Positions 25,918 to 34,133 of a stretch of 37,488 bases of DNA are shown here, in pieces. Under the pieces are notes generated by a model that saw only the letters and a list, made by a program, of their open reading frames with translations, was not told the DNA's origin and did no database searches. Within the stretch, counting starts at the first letter, position 1; every line of letters starts with the position of its first letter. The DNA comes from Bacteroidaceae bacterium (GTDB lineage Bacteria; Bacteroidota; Bacteroidia; Bacteroidales; Bacteroidaceae): contig JAFYMP010000003.1 of the NCBI GenBank assembly GCA_017556585.1, positions 1 through 37,488 of the forward strand, written 5' to 3'. A program made the position numbers and the translations under genes.

Positions 25918-26937
25918 TTATGGTTTAACATCAACTTCTGGGTCTTCTGTACCAGGATTAACACAGAAACCACATACAGAATTAACTGTAAAGTTGATTG
26001 GTTCTGAACCACCACCAATATTCAAAGTATATGTAATATGTGAATCAGTTCCCCATACACTTGCCAATGTTACAGGCTGATTGATGAAAGGTTCACCTGC
26101 AATCTCATAATCAACAATGAATTTCAGAGCAGCAATATTCTGAGGAACCATTATATATGTTTCACCATAAGTAACAGCTTCAGCATTTTGTGTAATTGAA
26201 ATTGATTCTGAAGAAACAATCACCTTACCTTCTAAAGTAGCATCTTCCATTGCCCATTCTGAGTAATCAATTACACTCCAAGTTTCATCTAGATTTGCAG
26301 CACTGGCTACCTGAGCAAATGTTGCTTCATTGGCATTCCAACCCTGCATAACAAGTTTATTGATTTTAACACCATCAATAGTTGTCATAACCTTAAAATC
26401 AACTTTTGCCATAACATGATGGAATTCAAAAGCAACTGCATTTTTTGTAGCGCCTTCTTCTGCTGCATTAACTGTTGCACCATTACGGTCAATAAGATAA
26501 TCATAAGCTACATCTGTGGCTGTACCCCAAGTAACATTTGAGAAAGTAAACAGCTCTGTTTCCTTATCAAATGTAATGTTAGCATTATAAGGTGCTGCTG
26601 CATAAAAATTATATGTAGCAACTTTATCCCAATACTGAGTACCTGTATAGCTCCAACTTTCACCGTCATTATTACTACTTACCTGAGTACCATTAGCTTC
26701 AGAATCTTTACCAAACACCCAGAATGCGTCACCACCGGCGTTTGGTGTTTTTTTACCAAACACAGAGAAACCAGGAGTTGCTAAATCTGAAGAATTAACA
26801 ATCTCTGCCTTGGTGGTTTTGTTCAATACCTGATCAAATTTGATCTCCTGCTGGGAAATTGCATCGTTAATTTCCTCGTTCTGTGTACAAGCTGCAAAAG
26901 AAGCAGCAACTGCCAAAAGTAAAATACTCTTTTTCAT
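25918..26937 (-). CDS. Fimbrillin-family lipoprotein, first of the array
   Basis: A 339-residue exported protein beginning MKKSILLLAVAASFAAC (lipidated Cys17). I chose this start over one 16 codons earlier because it opens the signal peptide directly. Fimbrillin elements are EIKFDQVLNKTTKAEIV, SWSYTGTQYWDKVATYNFYA, VAFEFHHVMAKVDFKV and the closing strand HITYTLNIGGG. It is more distant from the four other fimbrillins than the two 369-residue ones are from each other. It has an unusual C-terminus after the last strand: FTVNSVCGFCVNPGTEDPEV, with a CxxC pair that could form a disulfide in the periplasm or outside the cell. It is a shaft or anchor candidate. Confidence 0.82.
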   Translation of the reverse strand: MKKSILLLAVAASFAACTQNEEINDAISQQEIKFDQVLNKTTKAEIVNSSDLATPGFSVFGKKTPNAGGDAFWVFGKDSEANGTQVSSNNDGESWSYTGTQYWDKVATYNFYAAAPYNANITFDKETELFTFSNVTWGTATDVAYDYLIDRNGATVNAAEEGATKNAVAFEFHHVMAKVDFKVMTTIDGVKINKLVMQGWNANEATFAQVASAANLDETWSVIDYSEWAMEDATLEGKVIVSSESISITQNAEAVTYGETYIMVPQNIAALKFIVDYEIAGEPFINQPVTLASVWGTDSHITYTLNIGGGSEPINFTVNSVCGFCVNPGTEDPEVDVKP

Positions 26938-27066
26938 AATGTTTTGTTTTTGATTGAAATTATTAATATTATTAAACTCATTCATTTTGTTTTGGCTTAC
27001 ACCCTTAAAGTTAAAAAAAATTCATATTCATAATCGTTTAGTTTTTAGTTGTATTTATTAATTATT

Positions 27067-28281
27067 TTAAATTGTCACACTTGCATTATATTCATTACCC
27101 CAATTTTCAACAGAAGCATTGAAACCACCACCATTATTATTACCACCACCCTGAGGTTTATCAATATACTTATCATCTATCTCGCCTGCATCTACAATAA
27201 TTGTGATAACACCGCCGGTTGGACGCTGATGCATCTGTTCTGTAATATCTACGGTGTAGTTATATACATAACCCGAACGAGTTACCAAACCAACACCAAT
27301 ATGATTTTCTTCTTTCACCTCTGTAGAACCTTTTGTGCGTTCCTGCAATGGAGCAACATCTGGCAATCCCCATGAAACTATACGTGATGCAAAAATTTCA
27401 CAATCAGCTGTTGTTCCATTAGGAAGTTCTAAATTCTTAAACGACTGAGTTGGCTTAACATCTTCTGTTGTTACAGATACTGCTTCTGCATGAGTTCTGC
27501 GTGAGAAGAGTTCTACGCCCTGAGCCATACCGGTAAGTGTCAGCCCCTTACCACCCAGCACTCTTGCACCTTTATCATCGTTATTGTTCACTATTACCAC
27601 TTGAAGCAAATAGATAAATGTATAAGGCTTAAGTGTAGTTTCAATATTGAATACGCTTACAACATTACCGAGAGAGTCAATTATATGCTCATAATGATCA
27701 GGGTCTTCTGAAATCTGCATATCATCAATAAAGCTACCAAACAACTCATCAGGCTGGTTGTAGTCTGAATAGTATCTTGAAGGCATATCGGCATCTTCTT
27801 CTGAAGCACGGGTATAAACATTATGCGATGTTGAACGAGTGGTAGCCATATAATCAGAGTTTAAATCATTTTGGCCAAAGATAATGTATTCTGTATCGGC
27901 ATTATAGAACAACATATCATACCACTGACCTGCTGTAAGTGAGACTCTTCCACCGGCTCTTGTAAAGTTACGGTTAAAGCTACCGGTTCTGCTAAATGTA
28001 GATGAATTCAAATCGTAGATTGTTGCACGAATCCACTCAGGCTCTGTATAACCTAAACGACCATGAACCTGATTGTCCCAGTTATAAAGCAATTCAGTTT
28101 TCCAATCATTACCCCAAAGCATGTCCAGGCTGATGTCGTTAATGTTGATTCTAATTTCAGATTGGTCAATTCTCAAGAATAGATCCTTACGTGTGCAGCT
28201 GGTAAATGTTGACACAACAAGCAAAAGCAGACAGGCTACTATCTGCATCATTGAGTTTTTGTTTGTTCTGCGTTGTGTCAT
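27067..28281 (-). CDS. DUF5119-type lipoprotein of the pilus locus
   Basis: A 404-residue exported lipoprotein. The signal peptide runs through IVACLLLLVVSTFTSC, with the Cys about residue 29 as lipidation site. The region after it, RKDLFLRIDQSEIRININ, and the segment GGRVSLTAGQWYDMLFYNADTEYIIF, agree with the DUF5119 family, which is found almost only beside fimbrillin genes in Bacteroidales. These proteins resemble FimB/Mfa2-type anchor subunits and are presumed to anchor or end the pilus at the outer membrane. The C-terminal part has a Gly/Asn-rich stretch (PQGGGNNNGGGFNAS) before a last strand. It is the first gene of the subunit operon and has its own promoter (28308-28315). The family assignment is by pattern and not certain. 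Confidence 0.7.
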   Translation of the reverse strand: MTQRRTNKNSMMQIVACLLLLVVSTFTSCTRKDLFLRIDQSEIRININDISLDMLWGNDWKTELLYNWDNQVHGRLGYTEPEWIRATIYDLNSSTFSRTGSFNRNFTRAGGRVSLTAGQWYDMLFYNADTEYIIFGQNDLNSDYMATTRSTSHNVYTRASEEDADMPSRYYSDYNQPDELFGSFIDDMQISEDPDHYEHIIDSLGNVVSVFNIETTLKPYTFIYLLQVVIVNNNDDKGARVLGGKGLTLTGMAQGVELFSRRTHAEAVSVTTEDVKPTQSFKNLELPNGTTADCEIFASRIVSWGLPDVAPLQERTKGSTEVKEENHIGVGLVTRSGYVYNYTVDITEQMHQRPTGGVITIIVDAGEIDDKYIDKPQGGGNNNGGGFNASVENWGNEYNASVTI

Positions 28282-28307
28282 TTGTTTTTTTGCAATCGAT
28301 TACGATG

Positions 28308-28315
28308 CAAAGGTA
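28308..28315 (-). promoter_or_regulatory. Putative -7 box of the fimbrillin operon
   Basis: Minus strand reads TACCTTTGCA, an exact TAnnTTTG core, 27 bases before the DUF5119 start codon. The nearest TTG upstream is about 25 bases away, longer than the usual 19-20, so activation by a regulator would be plausible. Confidence 0.65.
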
Positions 28316-28590
28316 CTTATATATACGCGCGACGATTTTTCAACTTGAAAAAGAGTTTGTTTAATTTTGTTCAGATAAAAAATTAAAATTTCACAATATG
28401 AAAACAAAATGCAATTTTAGAAAAATAAAACAAATCTTTGAATACAAATCATCAAATAAACATCGTACAAATCTTATTATCAAAGATTTACACAAATCTT
28501 AACACTTTTGAAACTCACATTTGTAAATATACATATATTATACATTACCAAAGAGCACGTATAATTTCAGACTGAACAAAATTAAACAAT

Positions 28591-28622
28591 AAAAAAAACT
28601 CCGCCACATCTGTGTAGCAGAG
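28591..28622 (-). terminator. Rho-independent terminator after the DUF3575 gene
   Basis: On the minus strand CTCTGCTAC pairs with GTGGCGGAG (nine pairs, two of them G-U) around a 6-base loop and is followed at once by eight T. It lies 33 bases beyond the stop of the OmpA/DUF3575 gene. Confidence 0.85.
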
Positions 28623-28655
28623 CACAACAATTAAAATTCTAAAAATATATTCGCA

Positions 28656-30038
28656 TCATTTTTTAACTGCCTGCTTTATACGCACAAGATCATAGCTAAT
28701 AGTAGCACCAATACCAGTAGGTCCGAAATATCTTAAACGCCAATTTCGTTTCACAAACTTATTTGGATCATCAAACCAATGATAGTAATACTTACCTAAA
28801 TATGGATCGCCTGCATCGTATGGATCGTAGTAACTTTCATAATATCCGGCCTTAATAAAGAACTCAGCTTTCCAACGCTTACTCTTTCCAAACGGAAGCA
28901 CATAACCATAGCCTAAACCTCCACCAAATCCTTCACCCTGATAACCACTACCGCCATCTGCATCAAAGCAGATATCATACAGATTGGCATTTGCGTATGC
29001 TGAAAGATAATGCCCGCTATAGCTATTATTCTTCTTAAAATATCTACGCGTTTCAAGCTGTGTATTAAGTATTTGCAAATACTGATGCTTTTCATCTTTT
29101 TTCATCCATGGAAATATATGTTCCACCATAAAAGACCAGCAACCATCAGCTTTAGGATATAATTCCAGTTCAACATTCCAAATTGGCGCAAGCCCCATAT
29201 CGGGAGTAAAGAATGCATTATAAAGCATATTCGTCTTAACGGCCAATAACGGGCGTTTTACATATTGCACCCCCAATTCATTAGGTGGATAATATATATA
29301 AGGTATAGATTCATCCATCGCTTCTACATCTCTAAATCCTGCAGGCTTGAATATATCAACAAGATATACAATATATATACCAGTATTTCTAATCACAGGA
29401 TAGTAGGTTTCAAACAGATATTTATATATATCTCCAACAACAGAATCTGCGCCCAAAGAATATTTCATACGTCTCTTTGCCGCATCCAAATCATCATCAA
29501 CTCCATCTACAACCTCTAAAATTCTCTGCTTACTCTGCTCTTGCAGCAATGGATCCGCCAATACATAATAACTAAGATTCTCCCAGGATTCCGCTATCTT
29601 TCTAACCCTTACAAGAGGTTCCAGATTGGTATATCTAAACAACAAAGAATCATAAACAACCTGCGCTCTATGCTCTGTAAGCCACACATTTCTATTATAA
29701 GGTCCTTCTGGAGATGATTGAGACACCAAATCTATATACAAAATATTACCTATGCCAATAGAATCTACAGCAGACATCAAGCGCTCAAAGGAGGTTTCAT
29801 TATCCAGATAGGTAAAATCCAATTTGGCATTATCAAGTCTAAAGTGAACATCAGCCTTAAAGGCATTTGCCATACCATTACGCTGCAAATTAACAGGAGA
29901 GATATAGTCATAAGAAACTCCATTACGCACAAATTGTGCATTCTGCGCAAACAATGCCTGCGGCACCAAAACGGTCAACAAAGACAGACACCTTAAAACC
30001 CTATACAAAACAACTTTCACACTAAGACTATTTTTCAT
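28656..30038 (-). CDS. OmpA-like/DUF3575 outer membrane protein of the pilus locus
   Basis: A 460-residue exported protein. A signal peptide covers about residues 10-35 and ends near QALFAQ. Residues 60-230 resemble an OmpA C-terminal-like domain, with the pattern SPEGPYNRNVWLTEHRAQVV. Residues 265-455 match DUF3575: AVKTNMLYNAFFTPDMGLAP, then FMVEHIFPWMKK, LNTQLETRRYF, GGGLGYGYVLPFG and a terminal strand, as in small outer-membrane beta-barrels. Such proteins regularly accompany fimbrillin genes and are thought to help fix or assemble the pilus at the outer membrane. I start at ATG 30038, since the ATG five codons earlier lies within a promoter-like AACTTTG. It has its own terminator, so it is transcribed apart from the subunit genes. 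Confidence 0.8.
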   Translation of the reverse strand: MKNSLSVKVVLYRVLRCLSLLTVLVPQALFAQNAQFVRNGVSYDYISPVNLQRNGMANAFKADVHFRLDNAKLDFTYLDNETSFERLMSAVDSIGIGNILYIDLVSQSSPEGPYNRNVWLTEHRAQVVYDSLLFRYTNLEPLVRVRKIAESWENLSYYVLADPLLQEQSKQRILEVVDGVDDDLDAAKRRMKYSLGADSVVGDIYKYLFETYYPVIRNTGIYIVYLVDIFKPAGFRDVEAMDESIPYIYYPPNELGVQYVKRPLLAVKTNMLYNAFFTPDMGLAPIWNVELELYPKADGCWSFMVEHIFPWMKKDEKHQYLQILNTQLETRRYFKKNNSYSGHYLSAYANANLYDICFDADGGSGYQGEGFGGGLGYGYVLPFGKSKRWKAEFFIKAGYYESYYDPYDAGDPYLGKYYYHWFDDPNKFVKRNWRLRYFGPTGIGATISYDLVRIKQAVKK

Positions 30039-30218
30039 TTGCAAAGTTCGCATTTTTTAAAACATACAGATATAACCAAACAAATGATTTTTATTTCAAT
30101 ATATAAATAAGGTGTATCAAGGATAAACAATTTATAAAAAATAGCACAAATCATAAAATACATTTTGCAATTTATTAAAAATATATGCAATTATTTAATT
30201 TTATATCGAAATAATTTA

Positions 30219-30226
30219 TAATTTTG
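30219..30226 (+). promoter_or_regulatory. Putative -7 box of the membrane AraC regulator pair
   Basis: TAATTTTG followed by CA, an exact match to the Bacteroidetes -7 core, lies 37 bases before the ATG at 30264. No clear -33 TTTG is seen. The divergent gene on the other strand starts at 30038, so the 225-base gap is shared regulatory DNA. Confidence 0.55.
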
Positions 30227-30263
30227 CAACGAAAATACATATCAGTCTTTCAACAACAATTTT

Positions 30264-31496
30264 ATGTTAAGCCTGACACTTACATTGATTCCATGTATTT
30301 TATGCGTTATGTGGTTTATTTTATCCACTACACGTAAAAACAAAGACCTTCACCAAAAGGCCTTTGCAGTTATCATGTTTATATTCGTACTATATTTTTA
30401 TATATCCGCAAGCTATACTTCACCTTTAGTGAATTATGAACACCTTGTGATAATGGACACCATTTCAAAATTCATAATACCATTTGTATTTCCTATCAGT
30501 TATTCCTATTTCAGAATGACATTAAACATAGAAAAGAAGAATGCGCTACAACAGTTTTTTTATATTCCTGCCATAATAATAGGCACTGTAGCCATTTTCT
30601 CCATCTTTTATCTTGGATTTGAAAACATGCAGGAATATGTAATAGCTAAAGAGACTGAGCATACACGCTTTCCACACGGTTATGACACTCCGGAATACAG
30701 AAACTATTTCTTTTTCTGCACACAAGTTTTTTCTAATGTAGTCATCTTAAGTGCAGCACTACTAATCATCTATATTTCCGTTAAGTTATTCAAACACAAC
30801 AAAGGAAAAAAAGGCAGATACTACCTGTTTATACGAAAAAGCGTAGATAGAACAACAGTTATAGGTACAATGATGATTATAATTTGCATTCTATCCGCTA
30901 TGCGTACTCACATGGGACGATTCTTTTTGGTAGAGAACAACACCCTATCTACAATAATGTTCTTTATTCAAGCAATAGCTGTATTTATATGGGGTTTCAT
31001 AGAACTATTCTTTGTGGAAGAGATTATTCCACTTAAATCACTACTGAATCCTATAAAACAGATTTACGATTCTGCGCCACAGAATCTTAGTGCAGAAGAT
31101 ATTGCAGACATTTTATCACACGAAAGTACTGAATCCATCAATTTCTATCAGCATATCAACCAAAGATTCATAGAACTGATGGATAATGACCACTTGTATC
31201 TTACACCCGGCTTATCAGTAGATAGTGTAGCTAAAGAGATAGGAACAAACAGAGCATATATATCCAGGCTGCTTAACCGCACATACAATTCTTCATTCCC
31301 TGAATTTGTAAACAACAAACGCATAAAGTACGCCAAACAGTTATTACAAGACGAACCTGATGCTGTACTTGAATATGTGGCCATAAAGAGCGGCTTCTCC
31401 ACTCTATCTCAGTTTACAAGAAAATTCAAAGAGGTAACCGGACAGTCGCCACGTCAATGGCAGAAGTCGAACAAAAAAATTATCAAACCATTATGA
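30264..31496 (+). CDS. Seven-helix membrane protein with AraC-type DNA-binding domain (1)
   Basis: A 410-residue fusion of a membrane sensor-like part and a transcription factor. Residues 1-255 contain seven hydrophobic helices, among them LIPCILCVMWFILS, AVIMFIFVLYFYISA, FIIPFVFPISYSYF and FFIQAIAVFIWGFIELFFV. A linker with EDIADILSHESTES follows. Residues about 310-408 are an AraC/XylS double helix-turn-helix: SVDSVAKEIGTNRAYISRLL, then YVAIKSGFSTLSQFTRKFKE and the end TGQSPRQW, the full family signature. It would be held in the inner membrane and bind DNA from there. It is divergent from the pilus locus and its stop overlaps the start of a paralogue. I infer regulation of the pilus genes, and nothing shows what signal it senses. 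Confidence 0.85.
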   Translation: MLSLTLTLIPCILCVMWFILSTTRKNKDLHQKAFAVIMFIFVLYFYISASYTSPLVNYEHLVIMDTISKFIIPFVFPISYSYFRMTLNIEKKNALQQFFYIPAIIIGTVAIFSIFYLGFENMQEYVIAKETEHTRFPHGYDTPEYRNYFFFCTQVFSNVVILSAALLIIYISVKLFKHNKGKKGRYYLFIRKSVDRTTVIGTMMIIICILSAMRTHMGRFFLVENNTLSTIMFFIQAIAVFIWGFIELFFVEEIIPLKSLLNPIKQIYDSAPQNLSAEDIADILSHESTESINFYQHINQRFIELMDNDHLYLTPGLSVDSVAKEIGTNRAYISRLLNRTYNSSFPEFVNNKRIKYAKQLLQDEPDAVLEYVAIKSGFSTLSQFTRKFKEVTGQSPRQWQKSNKKIIKPL

Positions 31497-32716
31497 TTGA
31501 GACAGTAATACTTTTAGCACCAAGCATTTTCTGCCTTATTTGGGGTTTGATAAATGTAATGAGCAGCGCCAGAACATATCGTTACTGGATTTTCAGCTTA
31601 CTTATGTTTACAGCTACACTATATCTATATTCAGAAACATTTCTATTTGCCGGCTTGGATAGCAAAAGAGCACTTATGATATCAGACTTTGTATATAGAT
31701 TTGCAGCGCTCATATTGCCTACAGTTATCATGCTCTATTCCAGAAGAGTTGCATTCCACAAATATCATTCAAATTGGATAGCAATACTACTGGTTTTATC
31801 CATTATCATTGTAACAATAATTGCATATACAGCCAGTCTTATAGGCACTGATAATTGCATTAAGTTTTATAACGACAAAAGTCGCGGCATAGATATTGAG
31901 GCATACCATAGCAGTATATATACAATCCACTACACACTTACATTCCCTATTTACAGAATATACGCGCACGGGTTGTATATATGCACATTTGCATACATCA
32001 TATTCTGTTTAATTAAAAGAGGAGTAAATTGGCAGATGATTATAAAATTCCTAAAAGGAGAAAAGATGGAAAGACACAATCTTCAGCTGCTGTTTATCAT
32101 AATATTCACTTTATTCATATACACCAGGTTCTTTCTAAAAAGAACTTTCCTGAACGATTACACCATAGGATCTTGTTCTGTATCATTAATACTCTGTATT
32201 ATTGTACTAATAGTAGGATATGTAGAAGTGTTCGTTAAAATGCCTATGATACAGACTACAGCCATATTACACCCCATTGAGGTAATAACCGTACCTGAAC
32301 CGGTCAACGAGAATACAGAAAAGAGATTGGAAGTAGATTTATCTATAAGCAAGAAATTCCTGGACAACCAGAGCAAATTCAGTGAAATGTTTGAAGATTT
32401 GATGGAAAATCAGCACTACTACACCACCAAGGGACTTACTCTTGACGATGTGGCAAAATCCATGCAAACAAACAAAACATATATATCACTATTGGTAAAC
32501 AACATATATAAGAAGAGCTTCCCGGACTATATAAATTCCAAACGAGTAGAGTTTGCTAAAAAGCTACTTAAAGAATCAAAAGGCAGTCTTAAGATGGAAG
32601 AGATAGCCGATAAGAGCGGCTTCCAATCTACAGCACAACTTGCAAGAAAAGTCAAAGAGATAGAAGGATTAACACTTCGCGAATGGATTACAATTGCAAA
32701 TCAAATAAAAAACTAA
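31493..32716 (+). CDS. Seven-helix membrane protein with AraC-type DNA-binding domain (2)
   Basis: A 407-residue paralogue of the preceding gene with the same architecture: seven hydrophobic helices in residues 1-260 (for instance LLAPSIFCLIWGLINVM, ALILPTVIMLYS, AILLVLSIIIVTIIAYTA, SVSLILCIIVLIVGYVEVF), a linker with PVNENTEKRLEVD, and a C-terminal AraC domain with TLDDVAKSMQTNKTYISLLV and KSGFQSTAQLARKVKE. The frame is open from 31457, but ATG 31493 overlaps the previous stop as ATGA and begins the first membrane helix directly, so I use it. Translation of the two is probably coupled, which would suit a heterodimer. A strong bidirectional terminator follows. Confidence 0.84.
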   Translation: MIETVILLAPSIFCLIWGLINVMSSARTYRYWIFSLLMFTATLYLYSETFLFAGLDSKRALMISDFVYRFAALILPTVIMLYSRRVAFHKYHSNWIAILLVLSIIIVTIIAYTASLIGTDNCIKFYNDKSRGIDIEAYHSSIYTIHYTLTFPIYRIYAHGLYICTFAYIIFCLIKRGVNWQMIIKFLKGEKMERHNLQLLFIIIFTLFIYTRFFLKRTFLNDYTIGSCSVSLILCIIVLIVGYVEVFVKMPMIQTTAILHPIEVITVPEPVNENTEKRLEVDLSISKKFLDNQSKFSEMFEDLMENQHYYTTKGLTLDDVAKSMQTNKTYISLLVNNIYKKSFPDYINSKRVEFAKKLLKESKGSLKMEEIADKSGFQSTAQLARKVKEIEGLTLREWITIANQIKN

Positions 32717-32732
32717 TCTAATATTAACTAAC

Positions 32733-32782
32733 CAAAAAAGAGTGAGGCAGCGGTTGCGAAAACCCCTGCCTCACATTTTTTT
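32733..32782. terminator. Bidirectional terminator between regulator pair and esterase
   Basis: GTGAGGCAG (32742-32750) pairs perfectly with CTGCCTCAC (32766-32774) around a 15-base loop. It is flanked by AAAAAAGA on the left and ATTTTTTT on the right, so it can stop transcription from both convergent genes. Confidence 0.88.
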
Positions 32783-32799
32783 AGTAGAACTACCCTGTA

Positions 32800-33633
<834 letters not shown>

Positions 33634-33709
33634 TTATTACTTTTAGTTATTTATAACGCAATTTTCGTAATAAAAACGGATTTCTGCAAGAAAATAGGCA
33701 CCTTTCAAT

Positions 33710-33717
33710 TAATTTTG
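33710..33717 (+). promoter_or_regulatory. Putative -7 box for the small membrane protein
   Basis: TAATTTTG lies 20 bases before the ATG at 33738, in the 107-base gap between divergent genes. It matches the TAnnTTTG core. A -33 element is not evident. Confidence 0.45.
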
Positions 33718-33737
33718 TCAAAAAATTGAACTGATTT

Positions 33738-34133
33738 ATGGGCAAACTAACAACAAAAGCAAATAACGCATTCTTATTAGGCGGTCTTATTATGATGGTA
33801 ATGGTATTTCTAATAGTATTCATCTTCATTCTATGGGCATTCCGCATAGATAGAAAAATGGATTTAGGAGAGAAGTATCACCAGAGATATGAATTTGTTT
33901 TAGATGAGAGCACATTAAACAAACCACTACAGATGTACGTCAATGACAGTCTTATCTTCAGTGGTACACCAACCACAGTCTTCACTCTGAATATAGATAG
34001 ATTTGCCACAGAAAGCACACTGCTTGTAGTAGATGGCGAATCGGATATGGTAAGCCTGATAGAACTTTCAGAAGAGGGTGAAAAGTTAATTATACGCAAA
34101 GAAGGAACAGAATATACAGGTGCTAATCCTTAA
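33738..34133 (+). CDS. Small single-pass membrane protein, unknown function
   Basis: A 131-residue protein I do not recognise. Residues 13-35 (FLLGGLIMMVMVFLIVFIFILWAF) make one strong membrane helix. The short N-terminus MGKLTTKAN is basic, so the 95-residue C-terminal part is most likely periplasmic. That part has strand-like segments (YEFVLDESTLNKPLQMYVND, TPTTVFTLNIDRF, TLLVVDGESDMVSLIEL) and could be a small beta domain. Its last 11 bases overlap the end of the convergent S41 protease gene. Promoter core and start position support it as a real gene. Confidence 0.68.
   Translation: MGKLTTKANNAFLLGGLIMMVMVFLIVFIFILWAFRIDRKMDLGEKYHQRYEFVLDESTLNKPLQMYVNDSLIFSGTPTTVFTLNIDRFATESTLLVVDGESDMVSLIELSEEGEKLIIRKEGTEYTGANP

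Larger units (their letters stand above)
28282..28655. other. Intergenic region inside the pilus locus
   Basis: A 374-base gap. It holds the terminator of the upstream gene (28591-28622), then about 270 very AT-rich bases in which I see no gene or repeat, then the promoter of the DUF5119-fimbrillin operon (28308-28315). The AT-rich part is the likeliest place for regulator binding. Confidence 0.6.

Noticed and set aside
20113-30263. Phase-variable (invertible) promoter for the pilus locus
   Set aside because: I looked for paired inverted repeats flanking a promoter in 28282-28655 and 30039-30263 and found none. The control seems to be by fixed promoters.
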